Source of the DNA: CAYLSO01 sp964386525
GTDB taxonomy: Bacteria; Eisenbacteria; RBG-16-71-46; DASYSL01
Assembly: GCA_964386525.1 (NCBI GenBank)
Contig: CAYLSO010000027.1
Location: 1-22,581, forward strand
Direction of reading: 5' to 3'
DNA: 22,581 nt
Shown here piece after piece: positions 1 to 6,855 of the stretch. A program made the position numbers and the translations under genes. Numbering within the stretch: the stretch's first letter is position 1; the number at the start of each line of letters is the position of its first letter. The notes below the pieces were generated by a model. It made no database searches, was not told the DNA's origin, and worked only from the letters and a program-made list of their open reading frames with translations.

Positions 1-1007
1 TCAAGACCGAGAACGGCAACATGATCGGCCCGACGGCCCAGGGGCTCCGCGATCTGCTCGCGCAGGACCCCACCCCGCGCTGGGACGAGGGTTGCCAGTG
101 CGTGGCGGACTCCAAGTTCAGCGGCACCACGAGCCCGCGCATCGGCTTCATCCCCCTGCACGACCCGCGCATCCCGCTCGACACGGGCAAGATGTCGATC
201 CAGATCGTCAAGATCATCGCCGTCTTCTTCGAGGAAGTGCAGGGCCGCGACGTGATGATCCGCTTCATCAGGACCCAGGCCCCCGGCGGGGCGCGCTGCG
301 CGCCCGGGAGCGGCGGCGGCGGGTACCTCTACGACTGCCCCACCGCGCGCGCCTTCCTGCGCGGCGGAGACCGCACAACGCGCCTAGGCTCCGAGCGGCC
401 CGCCACCTGCGTGCAGGTGGAGCCAGTGCGCGAGGCCTTCCGGCTCGCCGACCTGGATCCGGGCAGCATCGTCATGCGGCTCGCGCAAGCCGGCAGCGAG
501 AGCATCCCCGGCTTCCTCGATCGTCCGGACAGGCAAAAGGACACCGACCACAACGGGGTCGACGAGGCCGTCGCCTGCTTCGCCAAGGAAGACCTGCGGC
601 GTCTCTTCGCCGCGGTTGCGGGCCGCGCCACAGTGCCGGTGACGCTGGCGGGCGGACTGCTGCCGAGCGACCACACCACCCTGGCAAGCTGGTCGGCCGA
701 TCTGGAGATGGAAGTGACGGGCAAGAAGCCTGGCCCCGACGCCTTCGTCGCCACCACGCCGCTCAGCGGCGCGGTCCGCATCCGCTTCGCCACCTCGCAG
801 CCGGGGGCGGCCCGGGTGCGCGTCTACGACGTGCGCGGCCGGCTCGTGCGCACGCTGCTCGACGCCCCGCTCCTGCCGGCGGGAGAGCACGAGGCGGCGT
901 GGGACCGCCGGGACGCGGCCGGCGGGCCGCTGCGCCGTGGGGTCTACTTCTACCGGGTGGAGACGGCCGAGGGAGTGCGGACCGGCCGCGTGGCGATCGT
1001 CGGCTGA
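1..1007 (+). CDS. TadG-like pilus-associated protein, 3' part, fused to FlgD-like sorting tail
   Basis: The reading frame is open from the first complete codon (position 3), so the true start lies upstream of the window; the ATG at 21 is internal. Numbering from that ATG, residues 1-85 resemble the C-terminal end of TadG-like Flp-pilus proteins: GPTAQGLRDLLAQDP, a W-D-x-x-C-x-C-V segment, then SPRIGFIPLHDPR and a hydrophobic V-K-I-I-A-V-F-F-E-E stretch. Residues 125-232 form a second module with an EF-hand-like acidic loop (D174 to E182, DTDHNGVDE) of the kind seen in repeat-rich secreted proteins. Residues 245-328 are a FlgD-like/Por-type tail with YDVRGRLV, W-D-R-R-D and GVYFYRVE. TadG-family proteins usually end near the first module, so the extension is unusual. 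The family call rests on remembered motifs. The ORF is uninterrupted, so I see no sign that the fusion is a frameshift artefact. Confidence 0.72.
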   Translation, partial: KTENGNMIGPTAQGLRDLLAQDPTPRWDEGCQCVADSKFSGTTSPRIGFIPLHDPRIPLDTGKMSIQIVKIIAVFFEEVQGRDVMIRFIRTQAPGGARCAPGSGGGGYLYDCPTARAFLRGGDRTTRLGSERPATCVQVEPVREAFRLADLDPGSIVMRLAQAGSESIPGFLDRPDRQKDTDHNGVDEAVACFAKEDLRRLFAAVAGRATVPVTLAGGLLPSDHTTLASWSADLEMEVTGKKPGPDAFVATTPLSGAVRIRFATSQPGAARVRVYDVRGRLVRTLLDAPLLPAGEHEAAWDRRDAAGGPLRRGVYFYRVETAEGVRTGRVAIVG

Positions 1008-1053
1008 GTGGCAGCCGCGGGTCTCTCCGCGGCGCCCACCGGCGCTCAGAGAA

Positions 1054-1083
1054 GACGGGGCGGCTCACGAGAGCCGCCCCGTC
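1054..1083. terminator. Bidirectional hairpin between convergent genes
   Basis: A perfect 13-bp stem (GACGGGGCGGCTC at 1054-1066 against its complement at 1071-1083) closes an ACGA tetraloop. It lies 47 nt after the stop of the TadG-like gene and 43 nt beyond the stop of the minus-strand secreted-protein gene. The minus-strand exit is moderately pyrimidine-rich (TTCTCT); the plus-strand exit has no T run. A second 8-bp hairpin, CGGCGGCC-ACAC-GGCCGCCG, follows at 1095-1114. This is probably the terminator for both genes. Confidence 0.7.
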
Positions 1084-1125
1084 GCATTCACGCTCGGCGG
1101 CCACACGGCCGCCGCGGCACCTCGA

Positions 1126-1824
1126 CTACCGGTACGAACCCTTCAGGTGGCCCCAAGTGCTGGGCACCGTCGGGGTCGGGCAGTTCAGGTCGATCTTGCC
1201 GTCGTGCCGGAAGACATAACCGGGGATCAGGATCGGCGGGTACCAGGTGAGCCCACCGGTGAACAGGCCCGGGCAGGGCCGGCCGTTGGCGTTGAACGTG
1301 CGGGTGTAGAGCGAGCCGCCCGTCCAGTTGACGCCGCCTTCCATGTTCCCAGTGTTGTACTGCGTGAAGTTGTTGGTCTGCGTCGTGAACGAGGTGAACT
1401 GCCCGGACAGGATCAGGGTCCCGTCGATGAAGTCACCCGGCACGCCCGCGTTCGGCGGGAAGGGATCGTACGAGGCGTCCGGCGTCAGGTCCTCGTAGAC
1501 CTCGATGCTGCCGCCGGCGTAATCGGTCGTGTAGAGGATGAACGACCCGCTGCCGGTGGCCGTCGTCCCCAGCGACACGAGGCCGTGGACGTAGATCGTG
1601 TACTCCTTCGTCGGGTCGGACGCGTCCAGGTCCGCGAAGGGCACGTCGAACTTGCTGACGATTCCAACGCCCTGCAACACGCCACCCGGCGGCGAGTTCG
1701 TGGCCGTGGCTCCGGGCTCCCAGGTGAAGATGGGATCCCAGTCGATGGCGGGCCCGGCCAAGGCCAGTCCGGCCGCGGACACGCCGATCAGCACTGCGCA
1801 AGTCAGCCGAATCAAGGATCTCAT
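1126..1824 (-). CDS. Secreted protein with C-terminal TWGxLKxxYR motif (paralogue 1)
   Basis: This encodes 232 residues with an N-terminal signal peptide (basic start MRSLIRL, hydrophobic core, then LALAGPA). The start at 1824 is chosen because GGGGGTAA lies about 5 nt upstream; in-frame ATGs at 1839 and 1857 would lengthen the charged region before the signal. The mature part is rich in Gly, Thr, Tyr and Asp and looks like a beta-rich extracellular protein (EYTIYVHGLVSLG, IEVYEDL, GDFIDGTLILSG). No catalytic motif is visible and I cannot assign a function. It is a paralogue of the gene 45 nt upstream: the last 31 residues align without gaps at 17 identities, ending TWGHLKGSYR against TWGGLKAKYR. 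It has no FlgD-like tail. The two genes probably share a transcript, with this one second. Confidence 0.8.
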   Translation of the reverse strand: MRSLIRLTCAVLIGVSAAGLALAGPAIDWDPIFTWEPGATATNSPPGGVLQGVGIVSKFDVPFADLDASDPTKEYTIYVHGLVSLGTTATGSGSFILYTTDYAGGSIEVYEDLTPDASYDPFPPNAGVPGDFIDGTLILSGQFTSFTTQTNNFTQYNTGNMEGGVNWTGGSLYTRTFNANGRPCPGLFTGGLTWYPPILIPGYVFRHDGKIDLNCPTPTVPSTWGHLKGSYR

Positions 1825-1869
1825 TAGTGTTACCCCCATGCGCGCGAGCGACCGCATCCGAAGCGCGTC

Positions 1870-2559
1870 CTAGCGATACTTCGCCTTGAGCCCGCCCCAG
1901 GTCGTGGGCCGCGTCGGGACCGGCTCGTTCAGGAACACCTGCCCGTCCACCTGGTGGGCATAGCCTTCCGGCATGTTGAGCTCGTTGGCACTCGTCCCGG
2001 CGAAGGTCCAGCCCTTGCGCTGGTTGACCGGGATGTCCCCGTTGGTCACTTCCGAACCGCCCGTGACCTCGAAGTCGGCCTCGAAGCTCCCCGAGCCGTC
2101 GATCGTGTTGAAGATGTACTGGAAGTTCGTGAGGGTGCCGGTCACGAAGAGGTTGCCGTCCACGAACGAGGGCGGCGCGGTGCCGTTCGGCGGGTTGATG
2201 CCGAAGTCACCCGGCGTGCCGCCGCTCTTCGCGTCTTCGTACACGCTCAAGGTCCCGGCCGAGTAGCTGATGACCAGGAACGGACCGATCGCCATCTGCC
2301 CCAGCGAGGTCAGCCCGGAGATGTAGTACGTGTACTCGTTCGCGACCGTGTTGGGCACCAGCGGCGCGAACAGCCCCGGGACGAAGCCGAGGCTGACGTA
2401 ACCGCTGCCCACCTCGCCGAACTGCGCCGCGTCGAGGTTCGGGGCCTCGTAGTCGTAGCCGACGTAGTCGAAGAACAGGGTCTGGGCTCTGGCCGCACCA
2501 GGCGTCAGCGCGACGAGCGCCAGCAGACCGAGGAACATCCCGATAGCGAACTTTCTCAT
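1870..2559 (-). CDS. Secreted protein with C-terminal TWGxLKxxYR motif (paralogue 2)
   Basis: This encodes 229 residues. The start at 2559 follows a GAGGTG ribosome-binding site at a spacing of 4 nt, and is followed immediately by a clear signal peptide (MRKFAIG, a Leu/Ala-rich core, cleavage near GAARAQ). Longer in-frame ORFs upstream lack a signal-like start. The mature part shares the order of blocks with the downstream gene: NEYTYYISGLTSLG, a TLSVYEDA block, PSFVDGNLFVTGTLTNF, and the ending TWGGLKAKYR. The W-G-x-L-K-x-x-Y-R terminus is absolutely C-terminal in both proteins, which suggests a sorting or anchoring role rather than a catalytic one; that is inference. A promoter matching consensus spacing lies at 2756-2784. 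Function unknown. Confidence 0.82.
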   Translation of the reverse strand: MRKFAIGMFLGLLALVALTPGAARAQTLFFDYVGYDYEAPNLDAAQFGEVGSGYVSLGFVPGLFAPLVPNTVANEYTYYISGLTSLGQMAIGPFLVISYSAGTLSVYEDAKSGGTPGDFGINPPNGTAPPSFVDGNLFVTGTLTNFQYIFNTIDGSGSFEADFEVTGGSEVTNGDIPVNQRKGWTFAGTSANELNMPEGYAHQVDGQVFLNEPVPTRPTTWGGLKAKYR

Positions 2560-2748
2560 GAGACACCTCGCAACTCGGCAAAGGGTCGGTTGTCTGGCTG
2601 ATACACGTTGCCCCATTCGCGACCGGGTGCCATGGGGCGGGACCGGCGACGCCACCGCGAGCTATCCGAACCCGGAGGGGGAGGTCCGTTCGCGGCTCCG
2701 ACTGCGGAGCCGACTCACGGCTAGGCCGCTAGGCACGGGCTATACGAT
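2560..2748 (-). promoter_or_regulatory. Approximately 190-nt 5' leader of the secreted-protein pair
   Basis: This is the interval between the predicted transcription start (about 2748) and the ATG at 2559. It contains an 8-bp perfect hairpin with an ACTG loop (2693-2700 / 2705-2712; loop reads CAGT on the minus strand), and the ribosome-binding site just before the start. I recognise no riboswitch family. No convincing small ORF is present. With the promoter and the 3' end of the kinase gene it makes up the 337-nt gap from 2560 to 2896. Confidence 0.4.
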
Positions 2749-2755
2749 GACGAAT

Positions 2756-2784
2756 ATCATAAAGGCGATTCTCACGGAGTTCAA
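2756..2784 (-). promoter_or_regulatory. Sigma70-type promoter
   Basis: On the minus strand TTGAAC (2784-2779) is separated by exactly 17 bp from TATGAT (2761-2756). Each box matches the consensus at five of six positions. The area is the most AT-rich stretch of the window, which stands out against a background near 70% GC. It faces the secreted paralogue pair starting at 2559. Predicted transcription start is about 2748. Confidence 0.68.
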
Positions 2785-2896
2785 GGAACATCGCGACGAT
2801 CGGGCAAAATGCGCGGTCGAATCCGACCGGTGGCGCGGCGGCGGGCGGGGCGGATGCCCCGGCGTGCGAGTTCAATCGAACTATACACGGCAGCGA

Positions 2897-5800
2897 TCAC
2901 TCCCCGCGCAGCCAGCGGAGGGCCGCGGCCATGGCGTCCGCGAACGGCCACGCGCGCCCGGCGGCCAGCGCCTGCTCGAGGGCCTTCTCCCCCAGCTGCT
3001 CGCGCGCCCGGGCCATCAGCGCCTCGCGATCGGCGCGCTCGGCCGGCACGAGCGGCGAGCCGATGGTCTCGCGCAGCCCCTGGGCGGCGCCCATCAGCCG
3101 CATCGCGCGCTCGGCAGCTCCGCCGTCGAGCAGCAGCTCCGCCGTGCCCTCGAGTCCGTAGGCGCCCTCGCGGCGGGCCCCCAGCTCCTGCGCGAGCTGC
3201 AGGGTCTCGAGCAGACGGGCTTGCGCCTCCCCCCGCCGCCCGAGCCGCGCGTAGGCGACGCCGAGGTCGGCCAGCGTGAGAGCCATCCCCTCGCGGTCCC
3301 CCACCGCGCGGAGGATGAACAGCGATTCCTCGTAGAGCCCCCGGGCCGCTTCCGGGTTCGCCTGCGACAGCTCCAGGTAGGCGAGGTTGTGCAGGGCCAG
3401 CGCCATCCCGCGCCGGTTGCCCTGGTCGCGGTAGAGCGCCAGCCCCTCTTCGTTGAACGCCCGGCACGCCGCGTAGTCGCCCTGGTACATGGCCACCGTG
3501 GCCAGACCGCTCAGCGAGCGGGCCACGCCCTTGGTGTCGTCCAGGGCGCGGCAGATGGCGAGGCTCTGCTCGATCAGGGGCCGCGCCGCGGCGTAGTCGC
3601 CCTGGTAGAGCGCCAGGCCGCCGGCGCGCACCAGCGCGGTGGCGCGGGGCTCGCTGGGCGCGGCCGCGGGGTCGCGCGCCAGCGCATCCTCGAGGCTGCG
3701 GCGGCCGAGCTCGTAGAGGCCGCGCGCCGACCAGAAGCGGGCCAGCGACGCCGCCATGCGCAGGCCCTTCTCTACCCCGCCCTCCGCCCCGGCGCAGGCG
3801 TGCAGGGCGGCCATCAGGTTGTCGCGCTCGCCGTCGAGCCGCTCGAACCAGCGGCCCTGCTCCGGCCCGCGCAGCTTGCCCTCGGCCGCCTGCGCCAGGT
3901 CGAAGAAGAACCGCATGTGGCGCTCGCGCAGGCCGCTCCCGTCGCCGGTCTCGTCCAGCCGCTCGAGCGCATACTGCCGGACCGTCTCGAGGAACCGATA
4001 GCGCGATTCGCCGGCGTCGGAGCGCACCACGACGACCAGCGACTTGTCCACCAGACGCGTGAGGGCATCGAGCACCTCGAACTCGTCGGCCCCCTCCGCC
4101 GTGACGGCGGCGGCGGACTCCAGCGTCCACCCGCCGGCGAACACCGAAAGCCGGCGCAGCAGGTCCTGCTCTTCGGGCAGGAGCTGGTCGTAGCTCCACT
4201 GCAGGGTGGCGCGCAGGGTCTGGTGGCGCGGCAGGCCGTCGCGGCTGCCCCCGGTGAGCAGCCGGAAACGATCGCTGAGCTTGGCGAGGATCTCCGGCAC
4301 GCCGAGCATCTTGGCCCGCGCCGCCGCCAGCTCGATGGCCAGCGGGATGCCGTCGAGGCGCCGGCAGATCCGGCCTACCGTGGCGGCGTTCGCGTCGGTC
4401 AGGTCGAAGGCCGGATTGGCCAGCCGGGCGCGCTCGGCGAACAGGCGCACCGACTCGTAGCCGCGGAAGTGGCCGGCGCCACCGCTCTCCCCCTCGTCCG
4501 GCAACGCCAGGGTCGGGACCGCGTGCACCGTCTCCCCCCCCACGCCGAGCCCCTCGCGGCTGGTGGCGACCAGCGTCAGCCGCGGGGCCGCGTGCAGGAG
4601 CAGGGTGGCGAGGCCGGCGGAGGAGCGCAGCAGGTGCTCGCAGTTGTCGAGCACGAGGAGGGCGTGCCGGTGGGCGAGGTGCTCGATCAGCGTCTGGGTG
4701 AGGGGCTGACCCGGCTCCTCGCGCACGCCGACGGCGCCGGCCACGGTCAGCTCGACGCGGTCAGCGTCGGCCACCGGCGCGAGGTCGACGAACCACACCC
4801 CGTCGGCAAACTCAGCCAGCGCGTTCTCCGCCAGCTGCAGGGCCAGGCGCGTCTTGCCGCTGCCGCCCACGCCGATGAGCGTCAAGAGCCGCGTGCCGGA
4901 GAGCAGCCGGGCGCACTCCTCCAGCTCGCGCTCGCGCCCGACGAAGGTGGTGAGCAGCTTCGGCAGGTTGGTGGGCGTGGCCGCCGCCTCGCCGGCGCGC
5001 AGGGCGGCCGCGCGGCGGATGCCGAGCGTCTCCTCGATCTGCAGCCGGGCGGCGCGCGCCTCGCGCAAGCGGGTGGCCGGGTCCTTGGCAAGCGCCGCCA
5101 CGAGCAGCTCGCGCACGCGCGGGGCGGTGCGCGCCGGCAGCCGGGACCAATCGGGCGCCGCGTCGAGGGTGGCGCGCAGGACGTCGAGCGGGTTCGCCCC
5201 GACGAACGCCTTCGCGCCGCTCAGGCACTCAAACAGCAGCGCGCCGAAGGCGAAGATGTCGGTGCGAGCGTCCTGCCCGCCCGCCTGGATCTGCTCGGGG
5301 CTCATGTAGCCCGGCGTGCCCTGCACCTCGCCGTAGGCGGTGCCCGTGGATTCGACCGTGGCGTCGTCGGATCCGGCCGCCGCGCGACCGCCGAAGGCGA
5401 CCGTCAGGCCCATCGTCGTGTCGGCCGGCGCCGGGGGCAGCGCGGGGGCCTCCCCGCCCAGCGCCGCCGCGGTCGTGCTCCTGGCCAAACCGAAGTCGAG
5501 CACCTTCACCAGGCCGCGCGGCCCGATCATGACGTTGCCCGGCTTGAGATCGCGGTGCACCACGCCGCGCTCGTGCGCGACCTCCAGCGCCTCGGCCACC
5601 TGCGCGCAGATCTGCAGCGCGTCCTCGTAGGGCAGCGGCCCCTTGGCGAGCCGCTCCGACAGGGTCTCGCCCTCGACCCGCTCGAGCACCAGCAGAAGCG
5701 CGCCGGGCTCGGGCTCCTCGAGACCGTAGATGGTGGCGATGTTGGGATGGTTGAGGGTCGCCAGGAGCAGGGCCTCCTGGCGGAAACGGGCCACGCGGGC

Positions 5801-5950
5801 GGCGTCCCGGGCGAACTCGCGGGGCAGCATCTTGAGCGCCACCTCGCGGCCCAGGCGGCTGTCGCGGGCGAGGTAGACCTCGCCCATGCCGCCCGCCCCG
5901 AGCTTGCCGAGCACGGTGTAGGAACCGAGCTGTGTACCGGGTGCCGCCAT
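2897..5950 (-). CDS. Ser/Thr protein kinase fused to STAND ATPase and TPR repeats
   Basis: This encodes 1017 residues from an ATG at 5950 preceded by GAGGGGCG. Residues 11-310 are a Hanks-type kinase: glycine loop GAGGMGEVY (18-26), catalytic K40, HRDLKPGN (132-139), DFG (152-154) and GTPGYMSPEQ (211-220). The segment between DFG and the APE-equivalent motif is about 55 residues long and rich in Ala/Gly/Thr, longer than usual. Residues 330-640 are an AfsR/LuxR-type STAND module: FVGRERE (336-342), Walker A GVGGSGKT (360-367), Walker B LLVLD (431-435), TSRE (463-466) and GIPLAIEL (534-541). From about 690 to 940 come TPR-like repeats spaced about 40 residues. No transmembrane segment or DNA-binding domain is visible, so it is probably cytosolic and signals by phosphorylation, with the STAND/TPR half sensing a ligand or partner. 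Substrates are not evident from the neighbours. Confidence 0.93.
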   Translation of the reverse strand: MAAPGTQLGSYTVLGKLGAGGMGEVYLARDSRLGREVALKMLPREFARDAARVARFRQEALLLATLNHPNIATIYGLEEPEPGALLLVLERVEGETLSERLAKGPLPYEDALQICAQVAEALEVAHERGVVHRDLKPGNVMIGPRGLVKVLDFGLARSTTAAALGGEAPALPPAPADTTMGLTVAFGGRAAAGSDDATVESTGTAYGEVQGTPGYMSPEQIQAGGQDARTDIFAFGALLFECLSGAKAFVGANPLDVLRATLDAAPDWSRLPARTAPRVRELLVAALAKDPATRLREARAARLQIEETLGIRRAAALRAGEAAATPTNLPKLLTTFVGRERELEECARLLSGTRLLTLIGVGGSGKTRLALQLAENALAEFADGVWFVDLAPVADADRVELTVAGAVGVREEPGQPLTQTLIEHLAHRHALLVLDNCEHLLRSSAGLATLLLHAAPRLTLVATSREGLGVGGETVHAVPTLALPDEGESGGAGHFRGYESVRLFAERARLANPAFDLTDANAATVGRICRRLDGIPLAIELAAARAKMLGVPEILAKLSDRFRLLTGGSRDGLPRHQTLRATLQWSYDQLLPEEQDLLRRLSVFAGGWTLESAAAVTAEGADEFEVLDALTRLVDKSLVVVVRSDAGESRYRFLETVRQYALERLDETGDGSGLRERHMRFFFDLAQAAEGKLRGPEQGRWFERLDGERDNLMAALHACAGAEGGVEKGLRMAASLARFWSARGLYELGRRSLEDALARDPAAAPSEPRATALVRAGGLALYQGDYAAARPLIEQSLAICRALDDTKGVARSLSGLATVAMYQGDYAACRAFNEEGLALYRDQGNRRGMALALHNLAYLELSQANPEAARGLYEESLFILRAVGDREGMALTLADLGVAYARLGRRGEAQARLLETLQLAQELGARREGAYGLEGTAELLLDGGAAERAMRLMGAAQGLRETIGSPLVPAERADREALMARAREQLGEKALEQALAAGRAWPFADAMAAALRWLRGE

Positions 5951-6034
5951 CGCCCCTCGCGCGCCGCGCCCGGGCCGCGCTCGCCCTGACCGATCCCCCC
6001 CGACCCGGAGCCGTCCGGCCTGGATCGGAAACGC

Positions 6035-6064
6035 CGAGGGAGGCACGGGGCCGTGCCTCCCTCG
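6035..6064 (-). terminator. 14-bp perfect hairpin after the small membrane-protein gene
   Basis: CGAGGGAGGCACGG at 6035-6048 is the exact complement of 6051-6064, leaving only GG in between, so the real loop is probably four or more bases. It starts 27 nt beyond the stop of the 39-codon minus-strand gene. The minus-strand exit reads GCGTTTCC, a short T run. It would separate that gene from the kinase gene at 5950. Confidence 0.7.
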
Positions 6065-6091
6065 CCTCGTGCCCGCGGCTGAGCCGCCGCT

Positions 6092-6211
6092 CTACTTCTT
6101 CTTCGCCGGGGGCTCGCCCTGGCCGAGGGTGGACAGGGCCAGCGCGAACAGCAGGAGCGCCACGGCGACGACCCCCGCGTAGAACAGGTAGCTGTTGTCC
6201 ATGACATCCAT
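6092..6211 (-). CDS. 39-residue single-span membrane protein with lysine tail
   Basis: This short ORF begins at ATG 6211 (MDVMDNSYLFYAG) and ends with GEPPAKKK before a TAG. Residues about 8-30 form one uninterrupted hydrophobic segment (YLFYAGVVAVALLLFALAL), bounded by Asp/Asn before and a Pro/Lys tail after. By the positive-inside rule the C-terminus would be cytoplasmic. A second in-frame ATG at 6202 is preceded by GGAT and could be the real start (36 residues). No strong ribosome-binding site is seen for either. It sits between the peroxiredoxin gene (85 nt upstream) and a strong hairpin, which supports a real transcribed unit. Its composition resembles small membrane-anchored accessory subunits such as those of respiratory complexes, but I cannot assign it. 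Confidence 0.55.
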   Translation of the reverse strand: MDVMDNSYLFYAGVVAVALLLFALALSTLGQGEPPAKKK

Positions 6212-6296
6212 GGCGGAGAATCTATCCGCGGCGCGGCCGTTGCCGCAAGACCCCGGCGGCACCGGCGCCCGGGGGCCGGGCCGCCGCGAGCCCCCC

Positions 6297-6758
6297 CTAC
6301 GACGCCACGACCGCCAGCACCTCGTCCACGTGGCCGTCCACCTTCACCTTGCGGAAGACGGCCTTTACCATCCCGTCGGGGCCGATGACGAAGGTCGAGC
6401 GCTCGATGCCCATGTACTCCCGGCCGTACATGGACTTCTTCACCCACGCTCCGTACGCGCCGGCCACCTTGTGGTCGGCGTCCGAGAGGAGCAGGAAGGG
6501 CAGGCCGAACTTGTCGCGGAAGCTCTCGTGCGACTTGAGCGAGTCGGGGCTGACGCCGAGCACCACCGCCTTGCGGCTCGTGAGCCGCTTGGCCGCGTCG
6601 CGGAAGTCGCAGGCCTCGCGCGTGCAGCCCGTCGTGTCGTCCTTCGGGTAGAAGTAGAGCACCACCGTCCGGCCCGCGAAGTCCGCGAGCGAGGCGTCCT
6701 TGCCGTTCGACGCCGGCAGCGTGAACGCCGGCGCCTTCTTGCCCACGGCGACCGCCAT
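6297..6758 (-). CDS. bcp: Thioredoxin-dependent peroxiredoxin, Bcp/PrxQ type
   Basis: This encodes 153 residues from ATG 6758, with AAAGGGG about 7-8 nt upstream; the longer ORF to 6794 lacks such a site. It reduces hydrogen and organic peroxides using thioredoxin in the cytoplasm. The family signature FYPKDDTTGCTREACDF is present, with peroxidatic C45 and resolving C50, the same positions as in the E. coli enzyme, which marks the intramolecular 1-Cys-x4-Cys arrangement. Later blocks GVSPDSLKSHESF, YGAWVKKSMYGREYMGIERSTF and a terminal V-D-G-H-V-D-E-V-L are typical. Length is normal. It lies 97 nt downstream of the radical SAM gene on the same strand and may be co-transcribed with it or with the small membrane protein below. 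Confidence 0.95.
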   Translation of the reverse strand: MAVAVGKKAPAFTLPASNGKDASLADFAGRTVVLYFYPKDDTTGCTREACDFRDAAKRLTSRKAVVLGVSPDSLKSHESFRDKFGLPFLLLSDADHKVAGAYGAWVKKSMYGREYMGIERSTFVIGPDGMVKAVFRKVKVDGHVDEVLAVVAS

Positions 6759-6855
6759 GATCGCGCCCCTTTCGCTGGAAGGTCCGCCGGGCATTCTTCC
6801 ACAGGCCCGCGTCGTCGCGCGCCGGCCCGGCTCTCGAGGGGTCCGGAGACCGGTC

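Noticed and set aside
1095..1114. Second GC hairpin near the gene 1 / gene 2 junction considered as a separate terminator.
   Set aside because: It is only 8 bp, has no T run, and is a minor companion of the stronger 13-bp hairpin.
2560..2748. Leader considered as a cyclic di-GMP or cobalamin riboswitch.
   Set aside because: None of the conserved core sequences of those families can be found.
2747..2860. Plus-strand ORF start MTNIIKAILTEFKEH in the AT-rich gap.
   Set aside because: The first 30 codons look fair, but the frame runs into antisense of the kinase gene and overlaps the minus-strand promoter; no ribosome-binding site is present.
2558..5989. A 1143-codon plus-strand ORF opposite the kinase gene.
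   Set aside because: It mirrors the antisense of a well-supported kinase/STAND/TPR protein, is Arg/Gln/Ala/Gly-rich without motifs, and arises from high GC content.
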